Source: JAGORM01 sp050255815
GTDB taxonomy: Bacteria; Patescibacteriota; Microgenomatia; Levybacterales; GWA1-39-11
Direction: 5' to 3'
Length of the DNA stretch: 19,029 nucleotides
NCBI GenBank assembly: GCA_050255815.1
Contig: JBLMVJ010000017.1
Location: 1-19,029 of the forward strand
Shown here one piece after another: positions 7,607 through 14,950 of the stretch; the stretch's first letter is position 1, and each line of letters opens with the position of its first letter. The position numbers were made by a program, and so were the translations under genes. Under the pieces are notes generated by a model. The model was given only the letters and a program-made list of their open reading frames with translations, was not told the DNA's origin and did no database searches.

Positions 7607-8833
7607 ATGCAGGAGTTGAAAGAAACCATACAGGAAAGTATAGGAACCTTGTTTTTAAATAAAATGCGGACAGGCTTGGCAATCCTGGGGATAGTGATAG
7701 GAATTGGCAGCGTTATTGCCCTTATCTCTTTAGGCCAGGCATCATCCCAAACTATCCAAACACAGATCCAGTCACTAGGGTCTAATTTGCTTACTGTTAA
7801 TCCGGGAGCAGTTACCACGGGGGATATTAGGGGGGCAGCCGGCGGAGCAACCACCTTAACGTATGAAGATGCTAAAGCAATTGCGGCTTCTCCAGATGTT
7901 ACTACGGTTGCTAATGTGTCTCCCCAACTTTCCAGGCGTGCCCAAATTACCTCCGGAAAAAATAATACGAACACTCAGGTAATTGGGGTTACGGATTCAT
8001 ATGTACCGGTGAATGCGATCACTATGGATCAGGGTTCTTTTATTAGTTTGCAGGATGTAGACAGCACTTCCCGGGTAGCAGTATTAGGACCCCAGGTTGC
8101 GGTAGACTTATTCCCTGACGGATCCAGTCCGGTGGGGAAGAGTATCCGCATAAACAAGCTGGCTTTTCGGGTAGTTGGGGTGACTGCGTCAAAAGGAGGC
8201 ACGGGATTTGCTAACCGTGATGATATAGTGTTTGTGCCTCTGACTACTGCGCAAAAACAACTATTTGGCGTGGACTATGTGAGCTCTATTGCTCTGTCGG
8301 CAAAATCATCAGATGTTATGGTGGATGCACAAAACCAAGTGGGGTATCTGCTGCTGGCACGCCATAAATTATCTGACCCCGCTAAGGCTGATTTTAGTAT
8401 TTTTTCCCAGTCAGATATTTTAAGTGCAGCGTCCCAGGTTACCGGTACCTTTACCGCCCTTCTCTCAGGTGTTGCGGCAATCTCTTTGTTAGTTGGAGGA
8501 ATAGGAATTATGAATATTATGCTGGTGACCGTGAATGAACGTACCCGGGAGATAGGGTTAAGAAAAGCACTGGGTGCTAAAAAGAAGAGCATTACTATGC
8601 AGTTTTTGGTGGAATCGGTGATTCTGACGTTTGTAGGTGGGGCAGTGGGTCTGGTTTTAGGTGTTTTAATTTCTTTGGGGTTTTCAATCATTGCCTCATT
8701 GCCCTTTGTAGTCTCTTTATCATCCATAATATTGGCTTTTGCAGTGTCAGCGGGAATAGGGATTTTGTTTGGCTGGTATCCTGCCCGCCGTGCGGCAGAA
8801 ATGCAACCGATAGAGGCTCTGAGATACGAATAA
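7607..8833 (+). CDS. MacB-like ABC transporter permease
   Basis: 408 residues with the MacB/FtsX layout. TM1 is at about 22-45 (MRTGLAILGIVIGIGSVIALISL), then a large extracytoplasmic domain (MacB_PCD, about 46-275). A C-terminal three-helix block has the hallmark sequence GIGIMNIMLVTVNERTREIGLRKALGAKK followed by FLVESVILTFVGG and a last helix ending in GWYPARRAAEMQPIEALRYE. It should form a dimer and move substrate from the outer leaflet or cell surface by mechanotransmission, powered by the upstream ATPase. The ATG is one base after the ATPase stop. Its stop codon overlaps the first unit of a heptad repeat array. Confidence 0.93.
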   Translation: MQELKETIQESIGTLFLNKMRTGLAILGIVIGIGSVIALISLGQASSQTIQTQIQSLGSNLLTVNPGAVTTGDIRGAAGGATTLTYEDAKAIAASPDVTTVANVSPQLSRRAQITSGKNNTNTQVIGVTDSYVPVNAITMDQGSFISLQDVDSTSRVAVLGPQVAVDLFPDGSSPVGKSIRINKLAFRVVGVTASKGGTGFANRDDIVFVPLTTAQKQLFGVDYVSSIALSAKSSDVMVDAQNQVGYLLLARHKLSDPAKADFSIFSQSDILSAASQVTGTFTALLSGVAAISLLVGGIGIMNIMLVTVNERTREIGLRKALGAKKKSITMQFLVESVILTFVGGAVGLVLGVLISLGFSIIASLPFVVSLSSIILAFAVSAGIGILFGWYPARRAAEMQPIEALRYE

Positions 8834-8874
8834 GTATTAAGTAGCAAGTATTGAGTATTAAGTATAAGAGATAA
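8833..8874. repeat. Heptad repeat array B after the permease gene
   Basis: Six units in 7-base register: AGTATTA at 8833, AGTAGCA at 8840, AGTATTG at 8847, AGTATTA at 8854, then two degenerate units. The array starts on the last base of the permease stop codon and ends with the same TAAGAGATAAGAA (8865-8877) as array A. Confidence 0.75.
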
Positions 8875-8881
8875 GAAAATT

Positions 8882-8905
8882 CTCAGTTATCCTCGGATAA
8901 CTGAG
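8882..8905 (+). terminator. Perfect hairpin after the permease gene (possible attenuator)
   Basis: CTCAGTTATCC (8882-8892) pairs with GGATAACTGAG (8895-8905), 11 of 11 bases. The loop is 2 bases, more likely 4 in RNA. No T-run follows (TTAAAG instead), so it is not a textbook Rho-independent terminator. It could be an attenuator, a processing site, or a stabilising 3' end for the exporter mRNA. Confidence 0.55.
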
Positions 8906-8907
8906 TT

Positions 8908-8951
8908 AAAGACTTTTGTTTATTGTATTTTTAGAAGACGCAAAAGTCTTT
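8908..8951 (+). promoter_or_regulatory. Inverted repeat abutting the DUF5666-like gene's ribosome site
   Basis: AAAGACTTTTG (8908-8918) is the exact reverse complement of CAAAAGTCTTT (8941-8951), with 22 bases between. The 3' arm ends directly before the AAGGAGG ribosome site (8952-8958). Formed in RNA, it would hold the ribosome site at the foot of a stem. Confidence 0.6.
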
Positions 8952-8964
8952 AAGGAGGTGATTT

Positions 8965-8970
8965 ATGTGA
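8965..8970 (+). other. Start-stop element (ATGTGA) overlapping the GTG start
   Basis: ATG at 8965 is followed at once by TGA, and the real GTG start (8967) overlaps both. The ATG is 6 bases from AAGGAGG and the GTG 8 bases, so initiation at the ATG would give a one-codon peptide and compete with the gene. Confidence 0.5.
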
Positions 8971-9413
8971 AGACGAATCAAATTTTAATTACGGTTATTG
9001 TCTCAATTATTGTAGGGGCCGCAGCATTTGCCGGCGGTATGCAGTACCAGAAGTCAAAGATATCCAATCCGTATTCTCAATTTGCAGGAGCAGGCGGAAA
9101 TGGTATGAGGCGTTTTGGCGGCGGAAACGGTATGATGAGGAATGGAAATGCAGTAGTAGGAGAGATATTGTCCAAAGATGATACTTCCATTACCGTAAAG
9201 TTGAATGATGGAAGTTCCAAAATAGTTTTATATTCAGATAAAACTCCTATTAACAAAGCAGCAAAAGCTACTAAAGACGATTTAACTACCGGAGAGCGGG
9301 TAGCAGTTTTTGGGACCGCAAACTCTGATGGATCAGTAACGGCACAGGATATCCAGTTAAACCCGCAGGTGCGGTTTAACGGCCAGCGTCCAACCGGAGA
9401 ACCGGCGCAGTAA
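8967..9413 (+). CDS. Single-pass membrane protein with DUF5666-like domain
   Basis: 148 residues from GTG 8967. Membrane segment about 5-24 (QILITVIVSIIVGAAAFAGG). A Gly/Asn/Met/Arg-rich linker (about 37-60, with repeated F-G-G and N-G-M) leads to a small beta domain: VVGEILSKDDTSITVKLNDGSSKIVLYSD, then TTGERVAVFG and GSVTAQDIQLNP. This is the usual layout of DUF5666 (an OB-like fold of unknown role). The in-frame TTG at 8916 would place the start inside the upstream inverted repeat and is rejected. GTG 8967 is 8 bases from a strong AAGGAGG. It lies downstream of the exporter, separated by repeats and two hairpins, so it may be expressed with it but at a different level. Its Gly-rich linker resembles the tail of the adaptor protein. 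Confidence 0.75.
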   Translation: MKTNQILITVIVSIIVGAAAFAGGMQYQKSKISNPYSQFAGAGGNGMRRFGGGNGMMRNGNAVVGEILSKDDTSITVKLNDGSSKIVLYSDKTPINKAAKATKDDLTTGERVAVFGTANSDGSVTAQDIQLNPQVRFNGQRPTGEPAQ

Positions 9414-9428
9414 GCTCGTAAGGAGCTT
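9412..9428 (+). terminator. Short hairpin after the DUF5666-like gene
   Basis: AAGCTC (9412-9417) pairs with GAGCTT (9423-9428) around a 5-base loop, followed by TTTAA. The stem is only 6 bp and the T-run is short, so this is a weak terminator at best. Confidence 0.3.
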
Positions 9429-9443
9429 TAACGCCATAAAATA

Positions 9444-9452
9444 TGCTAAAAT
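9444..9452 (+). promoter_or_regulatory. Extended -10 promoter of the 9461 gene
   Basis: TGCTAAAAT (TGn + TAAAAT), ending 8 bases before ATG 9461, with no ribosome site between. A leaderless mRNA is predicted. Confidence 0.58.
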
Positions 9453-9460
9453 AGCCCGTT

Positions 9461-10132
9461 ATGAGGAGCAGGAAAGAAGCAGGACAACGATTGGAGGCGT
9501 TAGGCACCGAGCTTGCCGCAACAACATTTAAACCGGGGAATCTTGTGTGGGGTACTCGCGAGGGTTTTGAGAGCTTACCGTCTCTTGTAGAAATGGGCAT
9601 TGTGGCTCCTGTTGCTATAGGGGTAAAAACTCTATCAAGAGATGTTATATGTACCGCAATCCTTTCAAAAAGAAAAGATTCATATAAATCAGTAACGCAC
9701 AGAGGACCTTACCCCGGCACATCCTCTACAAGCAGAAGCTTAGGAATAGTTATTTCCCGAGAAAAAGCGCTAGAAAGATTTCCGGGAGAAGTTTATGCTG
9801 TGGGGCATACTTTTAAATCAGTGGGTTTAAAAGGTGCTATGGAAGATGCACAGAGTTTATACGATATTAGCAGAGATGGAAAAGTATTCGGTATCCCTAT
9901 AGACGTATCACATCCTGTCGTATACAACGAAGAGGTAAGATTTTTCCCCCGTGACCCCAAGATTTTTGCCATTACTCCGGATATGTGGGAAGGTGTCGTG
10001 ATGGGATTAGAAATGTTTAACTATTTTTCCCGCGCTGGTGGTGTAAAAAGAACATTACCAATACCGATTTTTACTCCTGACATGAATCTTCTTTCACCAG
10101 AGTTCAATTTTCCTATCGCCAAATCTGCTTGA
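9461..10132 (+). CDS. Protein of unknown function
   Basis: 223 residues; I do not recognise the family. There is no signal peptide, no membrane segment and only one cysteine, so it should be a soluble cytosolic protein. Visible blocks that might be conserved are KPGNLVWGTREGFESLPSL near residue 25, VTHRGPYPGTSSTSRSLGIV near 75-95, GEVYAVGHTFKSVGLKGA near 110, FGIPIDVSHPVVYNEEVRFFP near 140-160, and a C-terminal stretch rich in Pro and Asn. The start is fixed by the extended -10 box 8 bases upstream. It is transcribed alone, and its last 20 bases overlap the end of the convergent DUF4258-like gene, so the two 3' ends are antisense to each other. Confidence 0.75.
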   Translation: MRSRKEAGQRLEALGTELAATTFKPGNLVWGTREGFESLPSLVEMGIVAPVAIGVKTLSRDVICTAILSKRKDSYKSVTHRGPYPGTSSTSRSLGIVISREKALERFPGEVYAVGHTFKSVGLKGAMEDAQSLYDISRDGKVFGIPIDVSHPVVYNEEVRFFPRDPKIFAITPDMWEGVVMGLEMFNYFSRAGGVKRTLPIPIFTPDMNLLSPEFNFPIAKSA

Positions 10133-10460
10133 TGGCGGTTAGCCAAATTTTGCCCCAAAACCCTGCTTTTTTATACCTACGGTACCATTCCTGCTGCCTT
10201 GCATCTTTTGAACCGGGCATAGGTGGTTCCATCCAGCAGGAAATGATGATGGTTTCATTTTGGTGATTCCGCTTAAACAAAATACTTACCGTTCTTTCTC
10301 CATACTTTTTCTTGCGTTCTGTAGCTTCTCCTCTTAACACATCCTGGAAATCAGGATATGTATGGGTTTCCCAAATCTTTTGGTACGTTACCCCGCGCTG
10401 TTTCATGCGTTCTAAACAATGATTAGTAATAATCAGCCCCTGGTATTCATTTTTCTCCAT
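10113..10460 (-). CDS. Small DUF4258-like protein
   Basis: 115 residues. The segment ITNHCLERMKQRGVTYQKIWETHTYPD matches the DUF4258 opening (H-x-x-x-R-M-x-x-R-G-I, then a helix and P-D). GERTVSILFKRNHQNETIIISCWME matches its second half, a beta-rich part. DUF4258 resembles small toxin-like folds of the RelE/BrnT kind, but no antitoxin partner lies next to it and the role is unknown. The basic, Trp-rich tail (FWGKIWLTAIKQIWR) could be amphipathic. The start ATG 10460 has TATAAT 6 bases upstream (10467-10472) and no ribosome site, so it looks leaderless. It is divergent from ileS, with both promoters packed into 60 bases. Confidence 0.72.
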   Translation of the reverse strand: MEKNEYQGLIITNHCLERMKQRGVTYQKIWETHTYPDFQDVLRGEATERKKKYGERTVSILFKRNHQNETIIISCWMEPPMPGSKDARQQEWYRRYKKAGFWGKIWLTAIKQIWR

Positions 10461-10466
10461 GCTTTT

Positions 10467-10472
10467 ATTATA
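10467..10472 (-). promoter_or_regulatory. -10 box of the DUF4258-like gene
   Basis: TATAAT on the minus strand, 6 bases before ATG 10460; a leaderless start is predicted. It lies 12 bases from the -35 of the divergent ileS promoter, so the two polymerases could interfere. Confidence 0.55.
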
Positions 10473-10484
10473 ACTCAGATCTAT

Positions 10485-10513
10485 TTGCGCATAAGAGCGC
10501 TTTGCAGTACAAT
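10485..10513 (+). promoter_or_regulatory. ileS promoter
   Basis: TTGCGC (10485-10490), 17-base spacer, TACAAT (10508-10513), then 7 bases to ATG 10521. There is no ribosome site, so the transcript probably begins at or next to the ATG. Confidence 0.6.
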
Positions 10514-10520
10514 TAGTACC

Positions 10521-13352
10521 ATGAAAAAGGACTCAAAAAAGCCGTATTTTAAGCCTGTTTCTCCACAGATACAGTTTCCGGAAATGGAATCTGAGGTATC
10601 TAAATATTGGAAAGAAAATCAGATTTTTGAAAAATCAGTCGAAAGCCGTCCCGCTGATAAACGCTGGACCTTCTTAGACGGTCCGCCTTTTGTGACCGGA
10701 GTTCCCCATTACGGATCTCTCTTATCAAGCCTGCCAAAAGATTTGTTTGGTAGGTACTGGACCATGAAAGGGTACCGGGTACGCCGCGTCTGGGGTTGGG
10801 ATGGCCACGGCCTTCCTATTGAAAATAAGGTAGAAACCAAATTGGCAATAGAGCGGAAAAAGGATATAGAAGACGTGGTAGGCGTAGGGAAATTTATAGA
10901 GGAATGTAAAAAGTATGTGAATGACGTGTCTGCAGAATGGGAATGGTATGTAGACCGGATAGGCCGCTGGGTGGATTTTAAGCACGCGTATAAAACGTGG
11001 GACATTAACTACATGGAATCAGTCATGTGGGTATTTAAGCAAATGTATGAGAAGGGCAATATCTATAAAGGCTTACGCGTCACCTTGTATTGCCCGCACT
11101 GCGCTACGCCTATCTCTAATTTTGAGATTGCCATGGATAACAGCTATAAAGAGATCCAGGATGCGGCCACTACTTATAAATACCAACTGAAAGATGAAAA
11201 AGACACCTATATCCTGGCCTGGTCTACCACACCCTGGAATAAGATAGTAACCCCTGCGCTTGCAGTGAACCCGGAGCTGGACTATGTAAAAGTTTGGCAG
11301 AATGACCAGTATTATATTCTTGCTAAGACCACCCTGAAAACATTAGGGGATGAAAAAACATATAAAATTCTGGAGGAATTTAAAGGAAAAGATTTGGTTG
11401 GAAAAGAATTTATTCCTCACTATGACTACTACAAAGACAAAATAGAGACAGGCAAAAAAGCATTTGTCATAATTCCCGGGGACTTTGTGACCGCTGAAGA
11501 GGGTACCGGTGTGGTTACTATTGCTGCATACGGCGTAGAGGATTTGACTGCCATGAACGAGCAGAATATCCATATAGAAATACACGTGGATGAAGAAGGT
11601 ACTATTATGCCTGATGTCCCCAAATTTGGCGGCATGTATTACCTGAAGGCAAACAAAGCGGTGAATGAAGACCTGGAAGAGCGCGGTCTGATATATAAGG
11701 ATGAAATGGTGCCGCATAATGTTCCGGTTTGCTGGCGGTGCGGAACGCGTCTTTACTATGCACCATTGAATGCGTGGTTTGTTGATGTTCAAAGCCTGAA
11801 AGAAAAACTCAAAAAAACAAATGAACAGGTGAATTGGTTCCCGGAGCATTTTAAACACGGCAGGTTTTTAAAGAGTTTAGAAAGCGCACCGGATTGGAAT
11901 ATCTCCCGGAATAGATACTGGGGGAGTCCGGTACCGGTGTGGGAATGTGAATGCGGGGAGCGTTTTGTGCCGGGGTCAATAAAGGAATTAGAAGAGGCAA
12001 GCGGAGAAAAAATTACGGACCTGCATAAACCACTTATAGATGAAGTCACCGTGACGTGTAAAAAATGCGGTGAAAAAGCTCATCGCGTCCCGGAAGTGTT
12101 GGATTCCTGGATAGAGGCAGGATCTGCTTCATTTGCTGAGCGGCACTTCCCCTTTAACACGGAGGAAAAGCTGGAAGACTTTTTCCCGCCTGATTTTATT
12201 GCTGAATACACCGGGCAGATCAGGGCATGGTTTTATGTTCTCCATGTAATAGGAGCGGCTTTGTATGATTCCGTGGCGTTTAAAAATGTAGTAGTGGAAG
12301 GAGTTATCCTGGGAACAGACGGCAGGAAGATGAGTAAAAACTATGGAAACTATCCTGACCCTAAATTGCTCCTGGAGACTTACGGTGGAGATGCATTGCG
12401 TTTATACCTCATGGGAAGTCCCGTCATGCACGGTGAAGATATTTTAATATCAGAAGATAATTACAAAATGCAGGTGCGTGGGATGCTTTTGATTCTGTGG
12501 AACGTCTACAATTTCTTTGTTACCTACGCGGATCTCGATGGATGGTCCCCTGACAGATACAAGAGTTCAACCAATACGCTTGATAAGTGGATCATCTCTC
12601 GTATGAATGGAAATATCGAAAACATTAAGGAAAGGGGCTATGAAAAGTACGACACAGTAGAAATTGTTGGTCAAGCCCAGATTTTTGTACAAGATTTATC
12701 TTTATGGTATTTGAGAAGAAGTAGAGACAGGATGAGTCCTACATACGATGATGAACAGGACAAAAATAACGCATTTTCAACATTGTGGTACGTTCTTAAG
12801 GAATATTCGAAAGCTTTGGCTCCATTAATACCTTTCATTACTGAGGAGATCTATAGGAATCTTACTAAAGAAATATCAGTACACTTAGCTGATTGGCCTG
12901 AAAGCAATAAAGAATATGTTGACAAACAATTAGAAGTGGATATGGATAATGCAATGAAGATAGCATCAGTCATCCATATGATGAGGAAAAACGAAGGAGT
13001 TTCAGTAAAGATACCCCTAAAAAGCTTCAAATATCATGGACCTAAAATTTCTAATGAAGTCAAAAAGATTTTACTTGAGGAGGTAAATGTTTACGAATTA
13101 GAACTTGAAGAAGAAAGTGACGAGATATATTTCAAAGGCAACTTTGATGATTCTAACCAAGATAAAGCAGCAGGCGAAGCACGAGAAATAATTAGAAAGA
13201 TTCAAGCAGAACGGAAGAATATAGGTACAACTTTATCCGAAATGGTGAATGTGACTCTTCCTTCATGGCCGGAAAAGTTTGAAGAGGAAATCAAGAAAAA
13301 AACATTGATTAAATCGCTTTCCAAAGGAGATTTCTCCGTTTCTAAAATCTAG
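10521..13352 (+). CDS. ileS: Isoleucyl-tRNA synthetase
   Basis: 943 residues; class I synthetase that charges tRNA-Ile. The HIGH motif reads H-Y-G-S (63-66) in FVTGVPHYGSLL, and KMSKS reads K-M-S-K-N (603-607). The sequence WGWDGHGLPIENKVE and the editing domain (about 190-380) are present. Cys pairs (CPHC, CWRC, CECG, CKKC) form zinc-ribbon inserts. The HYG form and the WNISRNRYWGSPVPVW segment fit the archaeal/eukaryal-like type-2 group, which in many bacteria includes mupirocin-resistant forms. I chose ATG 10521 because the promoter ends 7 bases before it; longer in-frame starts such as 10419 would run through that promoter. From about base 12540 codon use changes: Arg shifts from mostly CGN to mostly AGA/AGG, and Leu CTG/CTC vanish. 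The anticodon-binding part may be recombinant. The SEDS gene abuts its stop. Confidence 0.95.
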   Translation: MKKDSKKPYFKPVSPQIQFPEMESEVSKYWKENQIFEKSVESRPADKRWTFLDGPPFVTGVPHYGSLLSSLPKDLFGRYWTMKGYRVRRVWGWDGHGLPIENKVETKLAIERKKDIEDVVGVGKFIEECKKYVNDVSAEWEWYVDRIGRWVDFKHAYKTWDINYMESVMWVFKQMYEKGNIYKGLRVTLYCPHCATPISNFEIAMDNSYKEIQDAATTYKYQLKDEKDTYILAWSTTPWNKIVTPALAVNPELDYVKVWQNDQYYILAKTTLKTLGDEKTYKILEEFKGKDLVGKEFIPHYDYYKDKIETGKKAFVIIPGDFVTAEEGTGVVTIAAYGVEDLTAMNEQNIHIEIHVDEEGTIMPDVPKFGGMYYLKANKAVNEDLEERGLIYKDEMVPHNVPVCWRCGTRLYYAPLNAWFVDVQSLKEKLKKTNEQVNWFPEHFKHGRFLKSLESAPDWNISRNRYWGSPVPVWECECGERFVPGSIKELEEASGEKITDLHKPLIDEVTVTCKKCGEKAHRVPEVLDSWIEAGSASFAERHFPFNTEEKLEDFFPPDFIAEYTGQIRAWFYVLHVIGAALYDSVAFKNVVVEGVILGTDGRKMSKNYGNYPDPKLLLETYGGDALRLYLMGSPVMHGEDILISEDNYKMQVRGMLLILWNVYNFFVTYADLDGWSPDRYKSSTNTLDKWIISRMNGNIENIKERGYEKYDTVEIVGQAQIFVQDLSLWYLRRSRDRMSPTYDDEQDKNNAFSTLWYVLKEYSKALAPLIPFITEEIYRNLTKEISVHLADWPESNKEYVDKQLEVDMDNAMKIASVIHMMRKNEGVSVKIPLKSFKYHGPKISNEVKKILLEEVNVYELELEEESDEIYFKGNFDDSNQDKAAGEAREIIRKIQAERKNIGTTLSEMVNVTLPSWPEKFEEEIKKKTLIKSLSKGDFSVSKI

Positions 13353-14447
13353 ATGAACCATTCCTTAAGGTCTTTATCTTTCAATAGGCTTGACCTGCTG
13401 CTTCTTTTGCCGGCAATAGCGCTCATTTTCTTAAGCCTGATTACGCTGTACTCCATAGATATTTCTTTGTTCAGGCAGCAGCTCACGTTTTTAGTGGTAA
13501 GCCTGGTTTTTTATGTGTTATTCCTCAATTTGGACTACCGGATTTTTGGGTTTTTCTCAAAACAGATGTATATAGGTATCCTGTTGTCTTTAGGGTTGCT
13601 TTTTATTATAGGGATAGAAGCAAAAGGCGCAGTCAGGTGGATTGACGTTTTTGGTATCCGTATCCAATTTTCTGAGATTATTAAGCCATTTTTTGTTATT
13701 ATCCTGGCAAAAGTACTCTCATCAGATGAAGGTCATTCTTTGTCAACATTTCTGAAAGCTCTGGCTCTTACTTTCCCGGTATTTTTTCTTATTTTAAGGC
13801 AGCCTGATTTGGGTAATGCAATTATTTTCTTTCTGACCGCAGTTTGTATGATGTTAGCCTATGGATTCCCAAAGCGGTATTTTGTATCATTTTTTGCCTT
13901 AGTAGCACTTCCGTTGCCGTTTTTTTACGGACTCTTGAAAGAATACCAGCGGGCCAGGCTTTTTTCATTTATAAACTCTACTTCTGACCCGTTTGGCTCT
14001 TCTTATAATTCTATACAGGCGCTTATTTCTATAGGCAGTGGTGGCTTCATGGGGAAAGGCTTAGGTCAGGCGACCCAGTCAGTCCTGCGGTTTCTACCTG
14101 AGCGGCATACGGATTTTATTTTTGCAACTATATCAGAAAGCCTGGGGCTGGTGGGTGGCATTTTGATTATCACCTTATTCCTTTTGCTTCTGCTGCGCAT
14201 TTATAAAATTTCAACTGACAGCCTGGATTCATTCTCATACCTTACAACGGTAGGCCTGTTCTTCCTTTTATTGATCCATGCATTTTTTAACATAGGGATG
14301 AATTTAGGCATATTGCCTATTGTAGGTATTACCTTGCCGCTGGTTTCCTATGGGGGAAGTTCTCTTCTGACCAATTTTATTATTCTCAGCATTCTTTCCA
14401 CCATTAGTTCTGAAAAACAAAAAGGCTCAATCTTTGAAATCAACTGA
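13353..14447 (+). CDS. SEDS-family cell-shape/division protein (RodA/FtsW-like)
   Basis: 364 residues with about ten membrane helices. It has the SEDS hallmarks GAVRWIDVFGIRIQFSEIIKP, RQPDLGNA, a long extracytoplasmic loop with RLFSFINSTSDPFGSSYNSIQALISIGSGG, then LPERHTDFIFATISESLG, and the closing LPLVSYGGSSLLTNF. SEDS proteins polymerise peptidoglycan glycan strands from lipid II together with a class B penicillin-binding protein. The loop sequence is closer to RodA in spacing, but RodA and FtsW cannot be separated safely here. No PBP gene is in the window. ATG follows the ileS TAG with no base between, so it depends on ileS transcription and probably on translational coupling. Gene start is certain to within the first Met. 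Confidence 0.9.
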   Translation: MNHSLRSLSFNRLDLLLLLPAIALIFLSLITLYSIDISLFRQQLTFLVVSLVFYVLFLNLDYRIFGFFSKQMYIGILLSLGLLFIIGIEAKGAVRWIDVFGIRIQFSEIIKPFFVIILAKVLSSDEGHSLSTFLKALALTFPVFFLILRQPDLGNAIIFFLTAVCMMLAYGFPKRYFVSFFALVALPLPFFYGLLKEYQRARLFSFINSTSDPFGSSYNSIQALISIGSGGFMGKGLGQATQSVLRFLPERHTDFIFATISESLGLVGGILIITLFLLLLLRIYKISTDSLDSFSYLTTVGLFFLLLIHAFFNIGMNLGILPIVGITLPLVSYGGSSLLTNFIILSILSTISSEKQKGSIFEIN

Positions 14448-14468
14448 TCTCTTCACTGTCTTTAGGGC

Positions 14469-14498
14469 TTGCCTTATTGAGGCCAAATCTGGTAAAAT
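14469..14498 (+). promoter_or_regulatory. rplU promoter
   Basis: TTGCCT (14469-14474), 18-base spacer, extended -10 TGGTAAAAT (14490-14498), 11 bases before ATG 14510. The 5' leader would be only about 4-5 bases. Confidence 0.58.
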
Positions 14499-14509
14499 AC
14501 CACAATACT

Positions 14510-14857
14510 ATGGAATACGCAGTTATTGAAACAGGAGGAAAGCAATTTAAGGTTAGCTCCGGGCTTACCCTGGATGTAGAAAATCTGGGCGTAGAAAGCG
14601 GGGAATTTAGCTTTGACAAAGTACTTTTGCACGTTTCAGGTGAAGACATAACCCTGGGAAAGCCATACATTGAAGGATTTTCTATAAAGGCAAAAGTGAA
14701 CGGGGCAAAAAAAGGGGAAAAAATCCGTGCTTCTAAATTTAAAGGGAAGTCCAGATATAGAAAGACCGTAGGGTTTAGACAAAGCCTTACGTCAATAGAA
14801 ATTCTTGCATTTTCTAAACCTGTCCAAAAATCTGCCCCAAAAAAAGCTGATAAATAA
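14510..14857 (+). CDS. rplU: 50S ribosomal protein L21
   Basis: 115 residues, slightly longer than the usual 100-105. It opens with MEYAVIETGGKQFKV, the L21 signature, and contains the K-F-K-G-K-S-R-Y-R-K-T-V-G-F-R-Q stretch that binds 23S rRNA domain I together with L20. A short Lys/Ala-rich extension (KPVQKSAPKKADK) closes it. ATG 14510 is chosen over the in-frame GTG/ATG upstream (14477) because the extended -10 box lies between them and L21 proteins begin at this Met. It is followed not directly by rpmA, as in most bacteria, but by a 201-base gap with its own promoter and a structured leader. Confidence 0.96.
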   Translation: MEYAVIETGGKQFKVSSGLTLDVENLGVESGEFSFDKVLLHVSGEDITLGKPYIEGFSIKAKVNGAKKGEKIRASKFKGKSRYRKTVGFRQSLTSIEILAFSKPVQKSAPKKADK

Positions 14858-14881
14858 AGGAAATATATCGGTTTGATACAC

Positions 14882-14910
14882 TTGACATTTGTGAAAAGTT
14901 TTTGTAATAT
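14882..14910 (+). promoter_or_regulatory. Strong rpmA-parB promoter
   Basis: TTGACA (14882-14887), 17-base spacer, TAATAT (14905-14910). Consensus -35 and correct spacing make it the best promoter in the window. The expected start near 14917 gives a leader of about 140 bases, in contrast to the near-leaderless genes elsewhere. Confidence 0.75.
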
Positions 14911-14927
14911 TATTCAAGTTTTCACAA
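14889..14927 (+). promoter_or_regulatory. Candidate operator over the rpmA promoter
   Basis: TTGTGAAAA (14889-14897) and its exact reverse complement TTTTCACAA (14919-14927) flank the -10 box, 21 bases apart. The arms cover the spacer and the start site, the place for a repressor. Alternatively only the right arm is transcribed and the symmetry is chance. Confidence 0.45.
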
Positions 14928-14950
14928 TCTAGGAAGTACATTAAAAACTT

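Noticed and set aside
7414..8847. Long minus-strand frames under the ATPase and permease genes
   Set aside because: Antisense to strongly conserved MacB-type genes; no recognisable motifs or starts.
8833..8874. CRISPR array
   Set aside because: Units are 7 bases long with no spacers; no cas genes in the window.
10113..10460. Toxin of a toxin-antitoxin pair
   Set aside because: A DUF4258-like fold alone is not enough; no small antitoxin gene lies on either side.
10419..10520. N-terminal extension of IleRS
   Set aside because: It runs through both divergent promoters and the DUF4258-like start; IleRS homology begins just after ATG 10521.
14889..14927. parS site near parB
   Set aside because: The inverted repeat has a 21-base gap and does not resemble the compact 16-bp parS palindrome.
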